Origin: Streptomyces tardus
Lineage (GTDB): Bacteria > Actinomycetota > Actinomycetes > Streptomycetales > Streptomycetaceae
Length of the DNA stretch: 64,000 nt
Assembly (NCBI RefSeq): GCF_018101125.2
Contig: NZ_JAELVF020000001.1
Span: forward strand, 807,095-871,094
Direction of reading: 5' to 3'
Numbering within the stretch: position 1 is the first letter of the stretch; every line of letters starts with the position of its first letter. The translations under genes were made by a program, and so were the position numbers. The notes beneath the pieces are model-generated. The model worked only from the letters and a program-made list of their open reading frames with translations, searched no databases and was not told the origin of the DNA. Positions 1-8,180 of the stretch are shown here, in pieces.

Positions 1-1681
1 CGCCTCATCGCCGAATCCGACTTCGACAACCGCACCCAGACCTACAGCCACAACCCTCTCGGCCAACTCACCACCCGCACCACCCCCCTCGGCGACCAGA
101 TCACCTTCACCTACGACACCGCCGGCCGACCCACCACCAAAACCACCCCCGACGGCGCCACCACCTACACCTACGACACCGCCGGCCGCCTCGCCCAAGC
201 CGCCGCACCCCACTCCACCCTCACCCGCACCTACGACACACTCGGCCGCGTCCTCACCGAAACCGTCGACAACCGCACCACCCACTTCACCTACGACATC
301 CTCGGCCGCCGCACCTCACGCACCACCCCCACCGGCGCCACCACCACCTACACCCACAACGCCGCCGGCAACCGCACCACCCTCACCACCGACGGCCACC
401 AACTCACCTTCACCCACGACGAGTTGGGCCGCGAAACCACCCGCACCCTCGGCGCCCTCTCCCCCGACACCGACCCCGTCACCCTCACCCACACCTGGGA
501 CACCCTCGGCCGCCTCACCGACCAACACCTCACCACCGGCGACCACACCCTGCGCCACCGCGCCCACACTTACCGCGCCGACGGCTACCTCACCTCCACC
601 ACCAACCACCTCACCGGCGACACCACCACCTACGAACTCGACGCCATCGGCCGCCCGCTGACCGTCACCGCCGAGAACTGGTCGGAGACGTACGCCTACG
701 ACACCGCAGGCAACCAAACCTCAGCCGACTGGCCCGACCGCACCCCCAACCGCGCCGCCCGAGGCAACCGCACCTACGTCGGCACCCGCATCCAACACGC
801 CGGCCGGACCGACACCACCACCTGGAACCGCGACGCCACCGCTCACACCCCACTCCGCTTCCCCGGCCAATACGCCGACCCCGAAACCGCCCTCCACTAC
901 AACCACCACCGGCGTCACCCTCACCTGGGACGGCACCCGCCTCGCCGAACAGACCGACACCACCACCGGCGTCACCCTCACCTGGGACCACCAGGGCCAC
1001 CGCCCCCTGACCCAACTCGAACGCAAACCCCGCACCCAGAGCGAATACGACTCCCGCTTCTTCGCCATCATCACCGACCTCGTCGGCACACCCACCGAAC
1101 TCATCGACCACACCGGCCACATCGCCGCCTACGCACGCACCACCCTCTGGGGCACCACCACCTGGAACCGCGACGCCACCGCTCACACCCCACTCCGCTT
1201 CCCCGGCCAATACGCCGACCCCGAAACCGCCCTCCACTACAACCCTCACGCCGTCACCGACCCCCTCGGACTCGCACCGGACGGCTGTACGCCGAACGGC
1301 GCAGGTGACGGAGAACCTGACATCCTCTACCGTTCACCGGGAGAGGGGAATCGAGACAGTGAGGCATTCGGTCTGCGACCGGAGAACCACGGAGGCCAGC
1401 ACCCGACTGCATATCTGTCGAACATGCCGGAAGGAGCTGCCCAGTATGCAGGAAACGGCCATGACTACGGATTCCACCGATTCGCAATGAAACCGGGGTT
1501 CAGGGAGGCCTTCGGGGACCTGGAATTCCCCCTGGAGAACAAAAACGGCCTCGAAAACGTCACCGAATGGAGAATACCCGCCGACCGGTTCGACGAATTC
1601 AATTCATATATCGACCACGACAGAACGGAGTGGTGGGATGCCGCCCTGGGGAGCTTCTACCCACCCACGAATCGTAGATAG
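1..1681 (+). pseudogene. RHS/YD-repeat toxin, C-terminal part, internally rearranged
   Basis: Frame 1 is open from the window edge and reads repeated YD motifs (TYDTAGR, TYDILGR, AYDTAGN) of an RHS shell. Near 904 the reading moves to frame 2, which continues to TAG at 1681. Frame 2 carries normal RHS core text (VTLTWDGTRLAEQ, FFAIITDLVGTPTEL, RFPGQY) and the boundary motif DPLGLAP, then a variable tip of about 130 residues with AYLSNMPEGAAQYA and WRIPADRF. RHS shells encapsulate a C-terminal toxin. This tip loosely resembles ADP-ribosyltransferase-like toxin tips, which is a weak guess. A 92-bp duplication causes the frame change, and about 30 residues usually found before DPLGLAP are missing. 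It is either a broken gene or a mis-assembled one. The start lies outside the window. Confidence 0.85.
813..1244 (+). repeat. 92-bp direct repeat inside the RHS gene (813-904 and 1153-1244)
   Basis: The two copies are identical by eye and 340 bp apart, so the second lies in another frame. They encode the RHS segment TTTWNRD through ALHYN. The first copy enters at a shared word (gacaccaccacc) that also precedes ggcgtcaccctcacc near 955. That pattern fits a short-overlap misjoin or slippage. Confidence 0.9.
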
Positions 1682-1722
1682 ATCACTTAGATGAACCCAA
1701 TTCCTGAAGCAGGGAGTTCGAG

Positions 1723-2301
1723 ATGAAGCGGCAGCGCGAGGTATTTGATGCGTATCTGGCGGCTTGGCTATCCAGAACAGGTCGGGAGCCAGAACTACAG
1801 GACGCCGAGAGAAGAAACCCGAATGAAGGTCCTGCCATTTCCCTCATATACCGGGACTTTCCTCAGAACGGCTACGTTACAGGTGCGTCGTACGGTCTTT
1901 CCGGATTTCGACACAGCACGGAGAAGAGGAAGCCCTGCGAGCTGGCAATCGTGATGCATTCACGGGAAGTCGAATGGGCCTGCATTCCGGCAAAGATTGT
2001 TGGAGCATTGCGCGGATTCAGGCCATTTGGGCCCGGGCAGGTTATCGGCCAGGTGGAGCCTCTGATTCCAGGATCACAGATGAGGGCAAGCATGCTGGGC
2101 GAACCCAGCAGCGAGCTGGGACCGAGCACACTGACTATTTCGCAAAACCCAGACGAAGAGTTCCCTTTTCGCGAGATTGAGTTGATTCAGGTTTACCCGC
2201 TGCACATGTCAGAGCGTGACTACGCCTGGAAGCACGGTGTGGATGCCCTGACCCGTATGGATTGGCAGCGGCTTGAGCCTCTACGACCGCCAACCGTGTG
2301 A
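1723..2301 (+). CDS. SUFU-domain immunity-type protein
   Basis: 192 aa. The middle resembles the suppressor-of-fused (SUFU) family: IYRDFPQNGYVTGASYGLS, then a CELAIVM strand, then a region ending in GFRPFGPGQVIG. Bacterial SUFU proteins are common immunity proteins encoded directly after polymorphic toxins. Here the gene begins 41 bp after the RHS stop, so it is the natural candidate to neutralise that RHS tip. A GGGAG ribosome-binding site lies about 7 nt before the ATG. Codon use and GC are clearly lower than in the housekeeping genes further right, suggesting acquisition. The family call is by motif reading; the toxin partner is inferred from position. Confidence 0.75.
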   Translation: MKRQREVFDAYLAAWLSRTGREPELQDAERRNPNEGPAISLIYRDFPQNGYVTGASYGLSGFRHSTEKRKPCELAIVMHSREVEWACIPAKIVGALRGFRPFGPGQVIGQVEPLIPGSQMRASMLGEPSSELGPSTLTISQNPDEEFPFREIELIQVYPLHMSERDYAWKHGVDALTRMDWQRLEPLRPPTV

Positions 2302-2444
2302 CGCGAGTTGACCTTCTGGAAATCTCTGCAACGGGACGACGTACTCACACCCCTGCAATCTCGCTGATAGCAGATGAGAAACCTACGCCGATCGCCGTGG
2401 AGTTCGACCACACAGAGAACTGCTATGACTTTACGTGGCACTGA
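2298..2444 (+). CDS. small hypothetical protein overlapping the SUFU stop
   Basis: 48 codons. A GTG start overlaps the TGA of the SUFU gene (GTGTGA), an arrangement suggesting translational coupling. It ends with PIAVEFDHTENCYDFTWH, which looks like one edge of a small alpha/beta immunity domain rather than random sequence. It could be a truncated SUKH-type protein. No family is assigned. The evidence is the overlap and sensible amino-acid composition only. Confidence 0.4.
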   Translation: MTRVDLLEISATGRRTHTPAISLIADEKPTPIAVEFDHTENCYDFTWH

Positions 2445-2516
2445 CTCTCCGAGCCACTTTCTGAGGTGCCAAGTATGGCAGACGTGTCTCCGTAGTGATG
2501 CCGGCCGCCATCATGA

Positions 2517-2755
2517 AGGAGTTCGCCGGAGCTCTCATCGCCGGAAGAATGGCGCGTCCTCATCACCGACGCGAGTAGCACGTTTGGGAAACATACGACA
2601 TGTCGTGCACCGAATTTCTCGTGTCAGCCCTGAACAGGGACATCACGTCGAACATCCTTCGCCACTCGACGCACCACGGCGTCGAGATCGAACGAGACGT
2701 CCATAGCTGGATCAACGAGCGGAACAAGCGCTTTGCGCGGTGGACTCGACGGTAA
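2517..2755 (+). pseudogene. decayed SUKH/SMI1-type immunity gene fragment
   Basis: Frame 3 reads ELSSPEEWRVLITDASSTF, then continuity moves to frame 2 near 2585 with WETYDMSCTEFLVSALNRD and about 35 more residues, ending at TAA 2753-2755. The block 'EWRVLI...W..YDMS..EFL...L' matches the C-terminal half of SMI1/KNR4 (SUKH) proteins. Adding one base in the run acgtttggg would join the two frames. The N-terminal half is gone. It sits between two immunity genes, as expected for a decayed cassette in an immunity array. Confidence 0.6.
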
Positions 2756-2765
2756 CACTCACAGG

Positions 2766-3269
2766 ATGAAGGAAGAACACGCGAGGTCTGTCGACTCGGT
2801 GCTAGCGGCGATTGCTTCACTCGGCTCCCTCTCGGTCAACCCCACGTCGGCACCGAATATCGAGCGGTGGTACGCGGAAGATGGATTCGAGATGACGGAG
2901 TGGCTCCGCTCTTTTCTCGACTCATATGAAGGTTTGACCATCCGGTACCCGTTCATGAACAGAGTCTGCTCGCTGTCCACGACGGTAAAAGCCTGCCTGG
3001 AGGCACCGCACGCGACTCCCAGAAGCATGCGTGTCTACAGCAAGCGAATCGGCATTCCCGTCCTGCCGGTCGGCGCCGCTTTCGAGACGGAGGACGCTCT
3101 GCTCCTCGCGCGCAATGGCGATTTCTTGTTCGCCTCCGATGCCGGAATCCAATGGTTCGCACATGGCTTCGAGAATTCGGCACGTGCTCTGGTAACAGGC
3201 GATTGGGACAGGAAATTTTACCCGATCAAGTCCGCAAGCGGGGAGACACTGGCTCACCTTCTGACGTGA
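2766..3269 (+). CDS. SUKH-3 family immunity protein
   Basis: 167 aa from the ATG chosen here; a TTG 33 bp upstream is in frame but overlaps the preceding fragment. The pattern of a FLDSYEGL helix-turn, then VYSKRIG, LPVGAAFETEDALLLARNGD and LFASDAGIQWF fits SUKH-3: a strand pair around 'PVG' followed by a conserved 'gdlf...d' strand. SUKH proteins act as immunity factors against nuclease or other toxins in contact-dependent and RHS systems. No dedicated toxin lies beside it, so it is probably an orphan or stockpiled immunity gene. Confidence 0.7.
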   Translation: MKEEHARSVDSVLAAIASLGSLSVNPTSAPNIERWYAEDGFEMTEWLRSFLDSYEGLTIRYPFMNRVCSLSTTVKACLEAPHATPRSMRVYSKRIGIPVLPVGAAFETEDALLLARNGDFLFASDAGIQWFAHGFENSARALVTGDWDRKFYPIKSASGETLAHLLT

Positions 3270-3444
3270 GACCACTTGGCGGTTCGGCGAGCCGACGACA
3301 CGACAACGGATCGACCTGCCCGACCGGCGGCCCGGGTACGCCATCCACTCATACAGGACCACGAACATCTTTCACCGTAGCTGGCTCAAGAGTCTGGGAA
3401 CGAGTCTGACCGCGCAGAACAAGTGCGCAGGAAAGGATTCCGAG
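3265..3444 (+). other. in-frame remnant, possibly an old toxin tip or RHS-linked cassette end
   Basis: There is no start codon, but frame 1 is open without interruption from just after the SUKH-3 stop and runs into the next gene. It reads WRFGEPTTRQRIDLPDRRPG, then YAIHSYRTTNIFHRSWLKSL. This is protein-like (aromatic and basic residues, no Pro/Arg-only noise) and its frame is the same as the next gene. It may be a truncated coding remnant or an upstream extension of the following protein. No family is recognised. Confidence 0.35.
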
Positions 3445-4458
3445 ATGAGGGAAATTTCGGCACGCATGCTCGCAGAGGAGCGACTGGAGTGCTTCAGGGA
3501 TGCGCTGGATCGGCCAGATGGATTCCAGGTTCGCGAGGGCACGAATTGGCTTGTTCGTCGAGATGGTGCAACCGTTTCTTGCTTTCGCATCAGCTCAGGC
3601 AAGGCTCGAATAGTAGCAGAAGAACGTTCGTGGCGATCATCTCAGCTCGACGTTCAAGGGTATGCATCCCCTGCTGCAGGCGGACTCCTTTTCAGTGCCG
3701 CAGGGAGTGTGACTTACATCAATTCCGACGGTTCGATTCGATGGCAGTTTGATCACGCCCCCTGGGAAGACTCCGCAATTGCCAAGGGCGCGTGTGCGCT
3801 CACGCCCTCCGGGTCTCACGTACTTGCAACCCTGCGTGGACCGGACGACGAGGAGGGCCGTTACGCAGGCGACGTTTGTGCAGTGCTGGATTCAGAATCG
3901 GGCGATCTCGTAGGCCAGGAGATCATTCCAGTGTATTCCGGCGTGTACTCGTTCAACCACTCACTGGAACACTCCAATCATGTTTTCCTCAACGCCGCTC
4001 ACGGCCAGAACGACACCTATTCGCTCATCATCAATGCCCTCAGCGGTGATTTGAATATCACACAGGCGGGACAGGTTGGTGACCCGTTAACCGGCAACTG
4101 CCTCGATGGTTCTCATTTCCTAAAGATCGACGTGGGCGGAGATTGGCTCACACTTTGCGAACATCGCAGAGACGGCTCCTGCCCGGAGAAAGCCGAAGCG
4201 AGAACATCGGATCTGAACGAATACCCGGATCACCAGTTCGTTGGAAAGCCAGGTTTTGTCGACCTGAATACGGTGCTCGCTGCGGTAGCCGAAGAGACCT
4301 GGTCGGCTGAGTCCGAGCACCTGCTCCTCGATGCCCAAACCTTGATCCCCTGGGCGAGGGTCTCCTACCCATCCGAAGTTTCCGCTCGCCCCCTTCCGCT
4401 GGGGGACGGATCTTGGCTGACAATCGAGAATAATTCCGTCCGGCGATGGGCCGGCTGA
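3445..4458 (+). CDS. hypothetical protein, beta-propeller-like
   Basis: 337 aa with ATG start and AAAGGA about 8 nt upstream. The protein is a string of short beta-strand blocks with blade-like turns (TYINSDGSIRWQF, VCAVLDSESGDLV, SLIINALSGDLNI, LLLDAQTLIPWARV), spaced about 40-60 residues. That is typical of WD40/PQQ-like propellers. It has no signal peptide and no membrane segment. It lies in an array of immunity-type genes, so a role as an immunity or scaffold protein is plausible but unproven. Confidence 0.6.
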   Translation: MREISARMLAEERLECFRDALDRPDGFQVREGTNWLVRRDGATVSCFRISSGKARIVAEERSWRSSQLDVQGYASPAAGGLLFSAAGSVTYINSDGSIRWQFDHAPWEDSAIAKGACALTPSGSHVLATLRGPDDEEGRYAGDVCAVLDSESGDLVGQEIIPVYSGVYSFNHSLEHSNHVFLNAAHGQNDTYSLIINALSGDLNITQAGQVGDPLTGNCLDGSHFLKIDVGGDWLTLCEHRRDGSCPEKAEARTSDLNEYPDHQFVGKPGFVDLNTVLAAVAEETWSAESEHLLLDAQTLIPWARVSYPSEVSARPLPLGDGSWLTIENNSVRRWAG

Positions 4459-4758
4459 CGACTAACCGAAAGAGCCAGGCAAGGTGCCGAGGGCATCCAG
4501 CCGTGACATCCGATTCAGAGGACTTGGCGATACCTGCCCGAGCATCGGTGATTCAGGTACCTCAGCGAACGACGGACCGGGGGATCGAGATGCTCGAACG
4601 GCTCGGGAGGGGGACACGTCCGATGCGCAATGCTCAGATGTGGACAGCGTGGAGAATCAAAGCAGCCGTACCCGATTCCCTCCTGATCGAGTACGCGCAG
4701 GTCCTTTCCAGCAGGGCTGCCCCATGGGGGTAGTTGATGACAACAGGGGTGGGACTTA
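4459..4758 (+). other. 300-bp stretch without a supported gene
   Basis: A 48-codon reading starting at 4590 (MLERLGRGT...) ends at 4733, but its codon use is unremarkable and no motif is seen. The stretch separates the propeller-like gene from the immunity gene at 4759 and probably holds its promoter and cassette debris. Confidence 0.5.
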
Positions 4759-4962
4759 GTGGAACGGGTAGAGCTGGTGCGGATTGTAGAAAGAATCATG
4801 AACGTGGAGGGCACTGAGGAAGAGCAGGATGCGCTGATCGAGCTGCTGGAAAAGCATTTTCCGCACCCGCGAGTGCTGGGTTTGATCTTCTGTTCCGATC
4901 CAGAGCTATCCGCAGAAGAGGTGGTGGACGCAGCGCTGACCTACAGGGCGTTCGAGCTGTAG
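4759..4962 (+). CDS. colicin/pyocin-type immunity protein
   Basis: 67 aa, GTG start with AGGGGTGGGA upstream. The pattern LVRIVERIMNVEGTEEEQDA, LLEKHFPHP, LGLIFCSDPELSAEEVVDAA, LTYRAFEL follows the four-helix E-type colicin/pyocin immunity family (PF01320-like): acidic helix I, EEEQD, HP turn, AEE.VD.AL.YR end. Such proteins bind and block HNH DNases. The length is slightly below the usual 80-90 aa because the N-terminus is short. No HNH nuclease gene is seen nearby, so it appears orphaned. Confidence 0.75.
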   Translation: MERVELVRIVERIMNVEGTEEEQDALIELLEKHFPHPRVLGLIFCSDPELSAEEVVDAALTYRAFEL

Positions 4963-4984
4963 GCACGGCCGAGCTGAAGGAAGA

Positions 4985-5209
4985 TTGAGCGCAACGAGGG
5001 GCAAATCCGGAGAGGAGCCGCTCGAGAGCCGTCAACGGCCGGCTCAGACACAGGCGTTCGTGTACATATTTGGCGAAAGCAGCAGGCCGGCGGTGACGAC
5101 CTCAGCACGCCTGTCAGCCCTGGACAGCGGAGCCCAGAAGGCCCCACGTCTCGACCGAGGACAAGTCCTGGCCGACATCATCGCCAGGTGGTGTTCACCC
5201 GATCCTTGA
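4985..5209 (+). pseudogene. remnant of an SMI1-Lsr2-tail gene
   Basis: The end of this frame reads SGAQKAPRLD followed directly by RGQVLADIIARW and a stop. It matches the tail of the intact gene at 5982-6704 (SGAQEAPRLD ... RGRVPADVIARW). The 20 or so residues between, which carry the HTH of the Lsr2-like domain, are missing here. The deletion endpoints lie at a short shared word (cgacc), so loss by recombination between tiny repeats is likely. Upstream of residue 40 no domain is recognisable. Confidence 0.6.
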
Positions 5210-5227
5210 GGGGAAAGTGCCCACAAC

Positions 5228-5539
5228 GTGAGTGAATTCATCATGCCCGCGGGGGAAGAAGCGCACGAAATACTCCTCGACATCGCTGAGGAGATGGTGA
5301 CGATCTTTCACATCTCGCGCGCGGAGGCGGTGGCCCGCATCAATCAGGCGTGGGGAACGCAGTCGTTCGACGAGGAGCCGATTCTGCTCGGCCACGAACT
5401 TCCGGAGCACTGGGCGTACGCCATCTACTACGTGGGGGACGTGCCGTACTGGGAAGCAGCAGCGGACAGGTCACAGTGGCAGGTGAAGGAACCCCCACCC
5501 AGCAACTCCCCGATGTGGACCATCAATCCGGACGCGTGA
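5228..5539 (+). CDS. hypothetical protein of an immunity array
   Basis: 103 aa, GTG start with GAGGGG about 9 nt upstream. An N-terminal helical part (EEAHEILLDIAEEMVTIFHI) includes a SRAEAVARINQAW segment, then HELPEHWAYAIYYVGDVPYW. This architecture (a short helix bundle followed by an aromatic 'W.Y.iYyg....W' motif) is often seen in small proteins beside RHS genes. I do not recognise the exact family. Its position between immunity genes suggests a similar role. Confidence 0.6.
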   Translation: MSEFIMPAGEEAHEILLDIAEEMVTIFHISRAEAVARINQAWGTQSFDEEPILLGHELPEHWAYAIYYVGDVPYWEAAADRSQWQVKEPPPSNSPMWTINPDA

Positions 5540-5706
5540 CCTCGGGCCCCGCCCCGGGCGACGCCCCGGGACCACCCCGCAGGCTCCCTCGCCCCGTCGC
5601 CCACACCTGGAAACCCCCTCGGCTGCCCCACCGACCACCGGCGAACACGCCATGCACCACCGCACCCACAAGAGTATCGGCTGGCCAGGCCAGTTGAGCG
5701 AACGCT
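5540..5706 (+). other. C-rich RHS-derived debris
   Basis: The sequence changes abruptly to the C-rich codon style of the RHS gene. The piece cacacctggaaaccccctc plus ggctgcccc resembles the usual RHS boundary coding for HTWTDPLGLAP. It is probably the leftover of an RHS tip exchanged earlier. No open gene is supported. Confidence 0.4.
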
Positions 5707-5901
5707 ATGAGCAACCAAAAGGGAGTACCCGTGCGGGATCGCCTGACGGAAGCAGACTTGCGGGAGATGGAAGAGTTCACCGACGCTGCGACACCTGGGT
5801 GGGTCCTCGAAGGTTCAATCGTTCCCTCGAAGCACGGCATGGCCCGGCAACACCGGTCCCTGGCAGCGAGGTTCGGCTCGGTACTCGAGATCATCGAGTG
5901 A
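5707..5901 (+). CDS. small hypothetical protein
   Basis: 64 aa, ATG start with a poor ribosome-binding site. It reads RDRLTEADLREMEEFTDAAT, then GWVLEGSIVPSKHGMARQHR and a C-terminal ARFGSVLEIIE. It is charged and helical, without a membrane segment. It follows RHS debris and precedes an SMI1 gene. Its composition is protein-like but no family is recognised. Confidence 0.45.
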   Translation: MSNQKGVPVRDRLTEADLREMEEFTDAATPGWVLEGSIVPSKHGMARQHRSLAARFGSVLEIIE

Positions 5902-5981
5902 ATCTCACTGCCAGGGCTGGAGCGTGCTAATAGGTACTGTGCTGAGCAGTCCGTACACGCGCAGCAGGGGTGAGCCGAGCC

Positions 5982-6704
5982 ATGACATCGCTGGAACACC
6001 TGGCCGGGATCTGCCCGCCGCCGTCCCCGTCAGCTGTGCCGGTTGTCGACTGGAGGGCGGTTGAGGAGGCTGTCGATTTCGAACTGCCCGGGTACTACAA
6101 GGAGTTGGCGTCCCGGTACGGTCCCGGCGCGTTCGGCGGCTTCATTCGGATCCACCATCCGGCGGCGCCGACCCCGTGGGTCGACCTCACCGGCCCTGTC
6201 CCCGCCATCGTCCGTGCACAGATGGAACGAGATCAGGCGTCGAGCGCGTATCGCCCGCCGCACGATCCGCAGCTGCTGTTCCCGGTCGGCGTCACCGACA
6301 ACGGCAATTACCTCTTCTGGGTCACCGATCCCGAGGACCGGCCCGACACATGGCGGGTGGCGGTCAACGAAGCGCGCGGCCCTCGCTGGTACACCCACGA
6401 CGGCAACCTCACGGACTTCCTCGCAGGCGTCCTGAGCGGCCGGCTCGCCATCGACCTGTTCCCGACCGGACTGCTCGACGGCGGAACCCCGTTCGTCCCG
6501 TCGTCGTCCCCGGACAGCTCGCCATCTCCGGACAGCTCGTCGCCCCCGGGCAGCGGAGCGCAGGAGGCCCCGCGCCTCGACCCCGAACCTCCCGTGCGCA
6601 CTAGCGAGGTGCGCGCGTGGGCGCGGGCGAACGGGTACGAGGTGCCCGACCGAGGACGGGTCCCGGCCGACGTCATCGCCAGGTGGCGAGAGGCGAACCA
6701 GTAG
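5982..6704 (+). CDS. SMI1/KNR4 (SUKH) protein with Lsr2-like DNA-binding tail
   Basis: 240 aa. Residues about 15-165 form a SUKH domain (FELPGYYKELASRYGPGAFGG at the start, LFPVGVTDNGNYLFWV in the middle, LTDFLAGVLSG at the end). A Ser/Pro/Asp linker follows. Residues about 205-240 (VRAWARANGYEVPDRGRVP, ADVIARW) match the C-terminal DNA-binding domain of Lsr2: helix, RGR AT-hook-like turn, helix. SUKH with an Lsr2 tail is a known Streptomyces fusion, probably a nucleoid-linked member of the SUKH set. The ATG at 5982 is preferred over GTG 5970 because AGGGG at 5964 is better spaced for it. Confidence 0.8.
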   Translation: MTSLEHLAGICPPPSPSAVPVVDWRAVEEAVDFELPGYYKELASRYGPGAFGGFIRIHHPAAPTPWVDLTGPVPAIVRAQMERDQASSAYRPPHDPQLLFPVGVTDNGNYLFWVTDPEDRPDTWRVAVNEARGPRWYTHDGNLTDFLAGVLSGRLAIDLFPTGLLDGGTPFVPSSSPDSSPSPDSSSPPGSGAQEAPRLDPEPPVRTSEVRAWARANGYEVPDRGRVPADVIARWREANQ

Positions 6705-6734
6705 CGGGAACGCTCCCGCCCGGCCGTGCACCGG

Positions 6735-7004
6735 TCAGCGGGGGCGTCTGAGGCTGGCCAGGTGTGCGCGTACGGTCTCGCCGAGTTCGGCGACGAGCTG
6801 GGCGAGGTTCGACCCCGGGCTCTGTGGGCCGACAGGGCCGGCAGCGCCCAAAGAGCCCGCGGCGCCCGCAGAGACCGGCGCGTCACCGGCGGCGCCGGGC
6901 ATGGGCGGGGTGCAGGTCGGGCGGTGCAGGTGAGTCGTACGCGGTACGGCGGTGGGGGGACCTTCGTTCTCGGCAGCAGTCGGCCCCTCTGGTTGGTCCT
7001 TCAT
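6735..7004 (-). CDS. small Pro/Ala-rich hypothetical protein
   Basis: 89 aa on the minus strand. The ATG has a strong TGGAGG site about 8 nt before it, which decides strand and start. An N-terminal charged part (MKDQPEGPTAAENEGPP) leads to a Pro/Gly/Ala linker and a helical end (NLAQLVAELGETVRAHLASL). It is convergent with the SMI1 gene and divergent from the XRE regulator at 7338. Such small proteins often accompany XRE/DUF397 clusters; the function is unknown. Confidence 0.6.
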   Translation of the reverse strand: MKDQPEGPTAAENEGPPTAVPRTTHLHRPTCTPPMPGAAGDAPVSAGAAGSLGAAGPVGPQSPGSNLAQLVAELGETVRAHLASLRRPR

Positions 7005-7024
7005 GGTTGCGACCTCCAGCTGAT

Positions 7025-7129
7025 CTACGGCGGCCCGGTGACGGGACAGGGGAACGGTGCAGTCGGTGGCGGCATGGTCTCCGAACGCCCTGTACTTCTC
7101 GTCTGCCCGGATCGGGCATTCGCATTCAT
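7025..7129 (-). CDS. possible 34-aa leader peptide
   Basis: ATG at 7129, TAG at 7025-7027, ending 20 bp before the next minus-strand start. It reads MNANARSGQTRSTG then ends CPVTGPP. It could be a coupled upstream ORF, but there is no clear ribosome-binding site or family. The rest of 7130-7337 looks like divergent promoter sequence, with lower GC around 7190-7250. Confidence 0.25.
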   Translation of the reverse strand: MNANARSGQTRSTGRSETMPPPTAPFPCPVTGPP

Positions 7130-7337
7130 TCGGCGGCCAGTGAACTCTTTCGTGGTGGATTTCGGTGAACCCTCAACTGCCCTGAACGACTAAGTGGTTG
7201 GGCGCCAGAAATAAGGTACCCACTACATCCATTCGCTCACCCATAGAGCTCGGGCGCCCCGAGTATCGGATCTGCTCCGGTGGCGCCGTGGAGGCTCTGA
7301 ACTGCGCGAACGCCTCCTGAAAACACGGTGTCGAGAG

Positions 7338-8180
7338 GTGACGGTGTCGGAAGAGTCAGAGGTCCTCACGCAGTTGAACCCGCTCCAGCGATTCGGTCAG
7401 GACGTCAGAAGAGTGAGGCTCGGGCGCAGCCTCACCCAGAAGCAGTTGGCAAAAGCGGCAAGTTATTCCGAGGCGTATGTCAGTCGTGTCGAGGCGGGTC
7501 TGATGTTGCCGCGCCCGAGCGTCAAGTTCGCCAGAGGGTGTGATCTCGCCTTCGGCACCAACGGCCTCTTCGAGGAGCAGCTCCGCCGGATCGACGAGGG
7601 CGACCACCCCTCGTGGTTCGTCCCGTACCTGCACATGGAGGAGAAAGCGATGCATATAGCGCATTTCTCCGCGTCCCTCGTGACGGGCCTGGTGCAGACC
7701 GAGCAGTACGCGTACGCGATCTTTCGGTCCTCGAACCCGCGTGACGAGGACGAGACCGTCAGGGCCAAGGCCGCAGCTCGAGTTCGGCGTCGCGCGGTGT
7801 TCGAACGAGCCAACCCGCCCTCGTTGTGGATCGTGCTCCACGAGGCGAGTCTGCTCACCGTGGTGGGCGACAGGGCGACCATGCGGGGGCAGCTCGCCCA
7901 CCTTCTGGACGTCTCCCGCTCACCGCACATCGATATCCAGATTCTGCCGTTCTCGGCCGGTGCGCCCGCGCAGAACGCGATGCGGCCGTTCGCTCTTCTG
8001 GGTATGGCCGACGGCTCGTCCGTCCTCTACTCCGAAGGCCCCCAGGGCGGGCGCCTCTACGACTCCGCGGAGACGGTCGCGCTCTACCGTGACTCCTACG
8101 ACCGGTTGAGGGCCGATGCACTGGGAATCGTTGAATCGCGCGCCAAGTTGATGTCCGCACTGGAGGAGTATCGACAGTGA
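7338..8180 (+). CDS. XRE-family regulator with DUF5753 domain
   Basis: 280 aa. Residues about 17-75 are a Cro/CI-type HTH (GQDVRRVRLGRSLTQKQLAK, SEAYVSRVEAG). The rest is the DUF5753 domain, with the usual LVTGLVQTEQYA, LLDVSRSPHIDIQILP and LYRDSYDRLRADAL motifs. In Streptomyces these cytoplasmic regulators pair with DUF397 proteins and affect development and secondary metabolism. The downstream DUF397 gene overlaps it by 4 bp (GTGA), so the two are translationally coupled. A GTG six bases further in is an alternative start. Confidence 0.9.
   Translation: MTVSEESEVLTQLNPLQRFGQDVRRVRLGRSLTQKQLAKAASYSEAYVSRVEAGLMLPRPSVKFARGCDLAFGTNGLFEEQLRRIDEGDHPSWFVPYLHMEEKAMHIAHFSASLVTGLVQTEQYAYAIFRSSNPRDEDETVRAKAAARVRRRAVFERANPPSLWIVLHEASLLTVVGDRATMRGQLAHLLDVSRSPHIDIQILPFSAGAPAQNAMRPFALLGMADGSSVLYSEGPQGGRLYDSAETVALYRDSYDRLRADALGIVESRAKLMSALEEYRQ

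Noticed and set aside
6726..7193. 155-codon plus-strand reading opposite the small minus-strand gene
   Set aside because: No ribosome-binding site; the minus-strand gene has a strong TGGAGG site.
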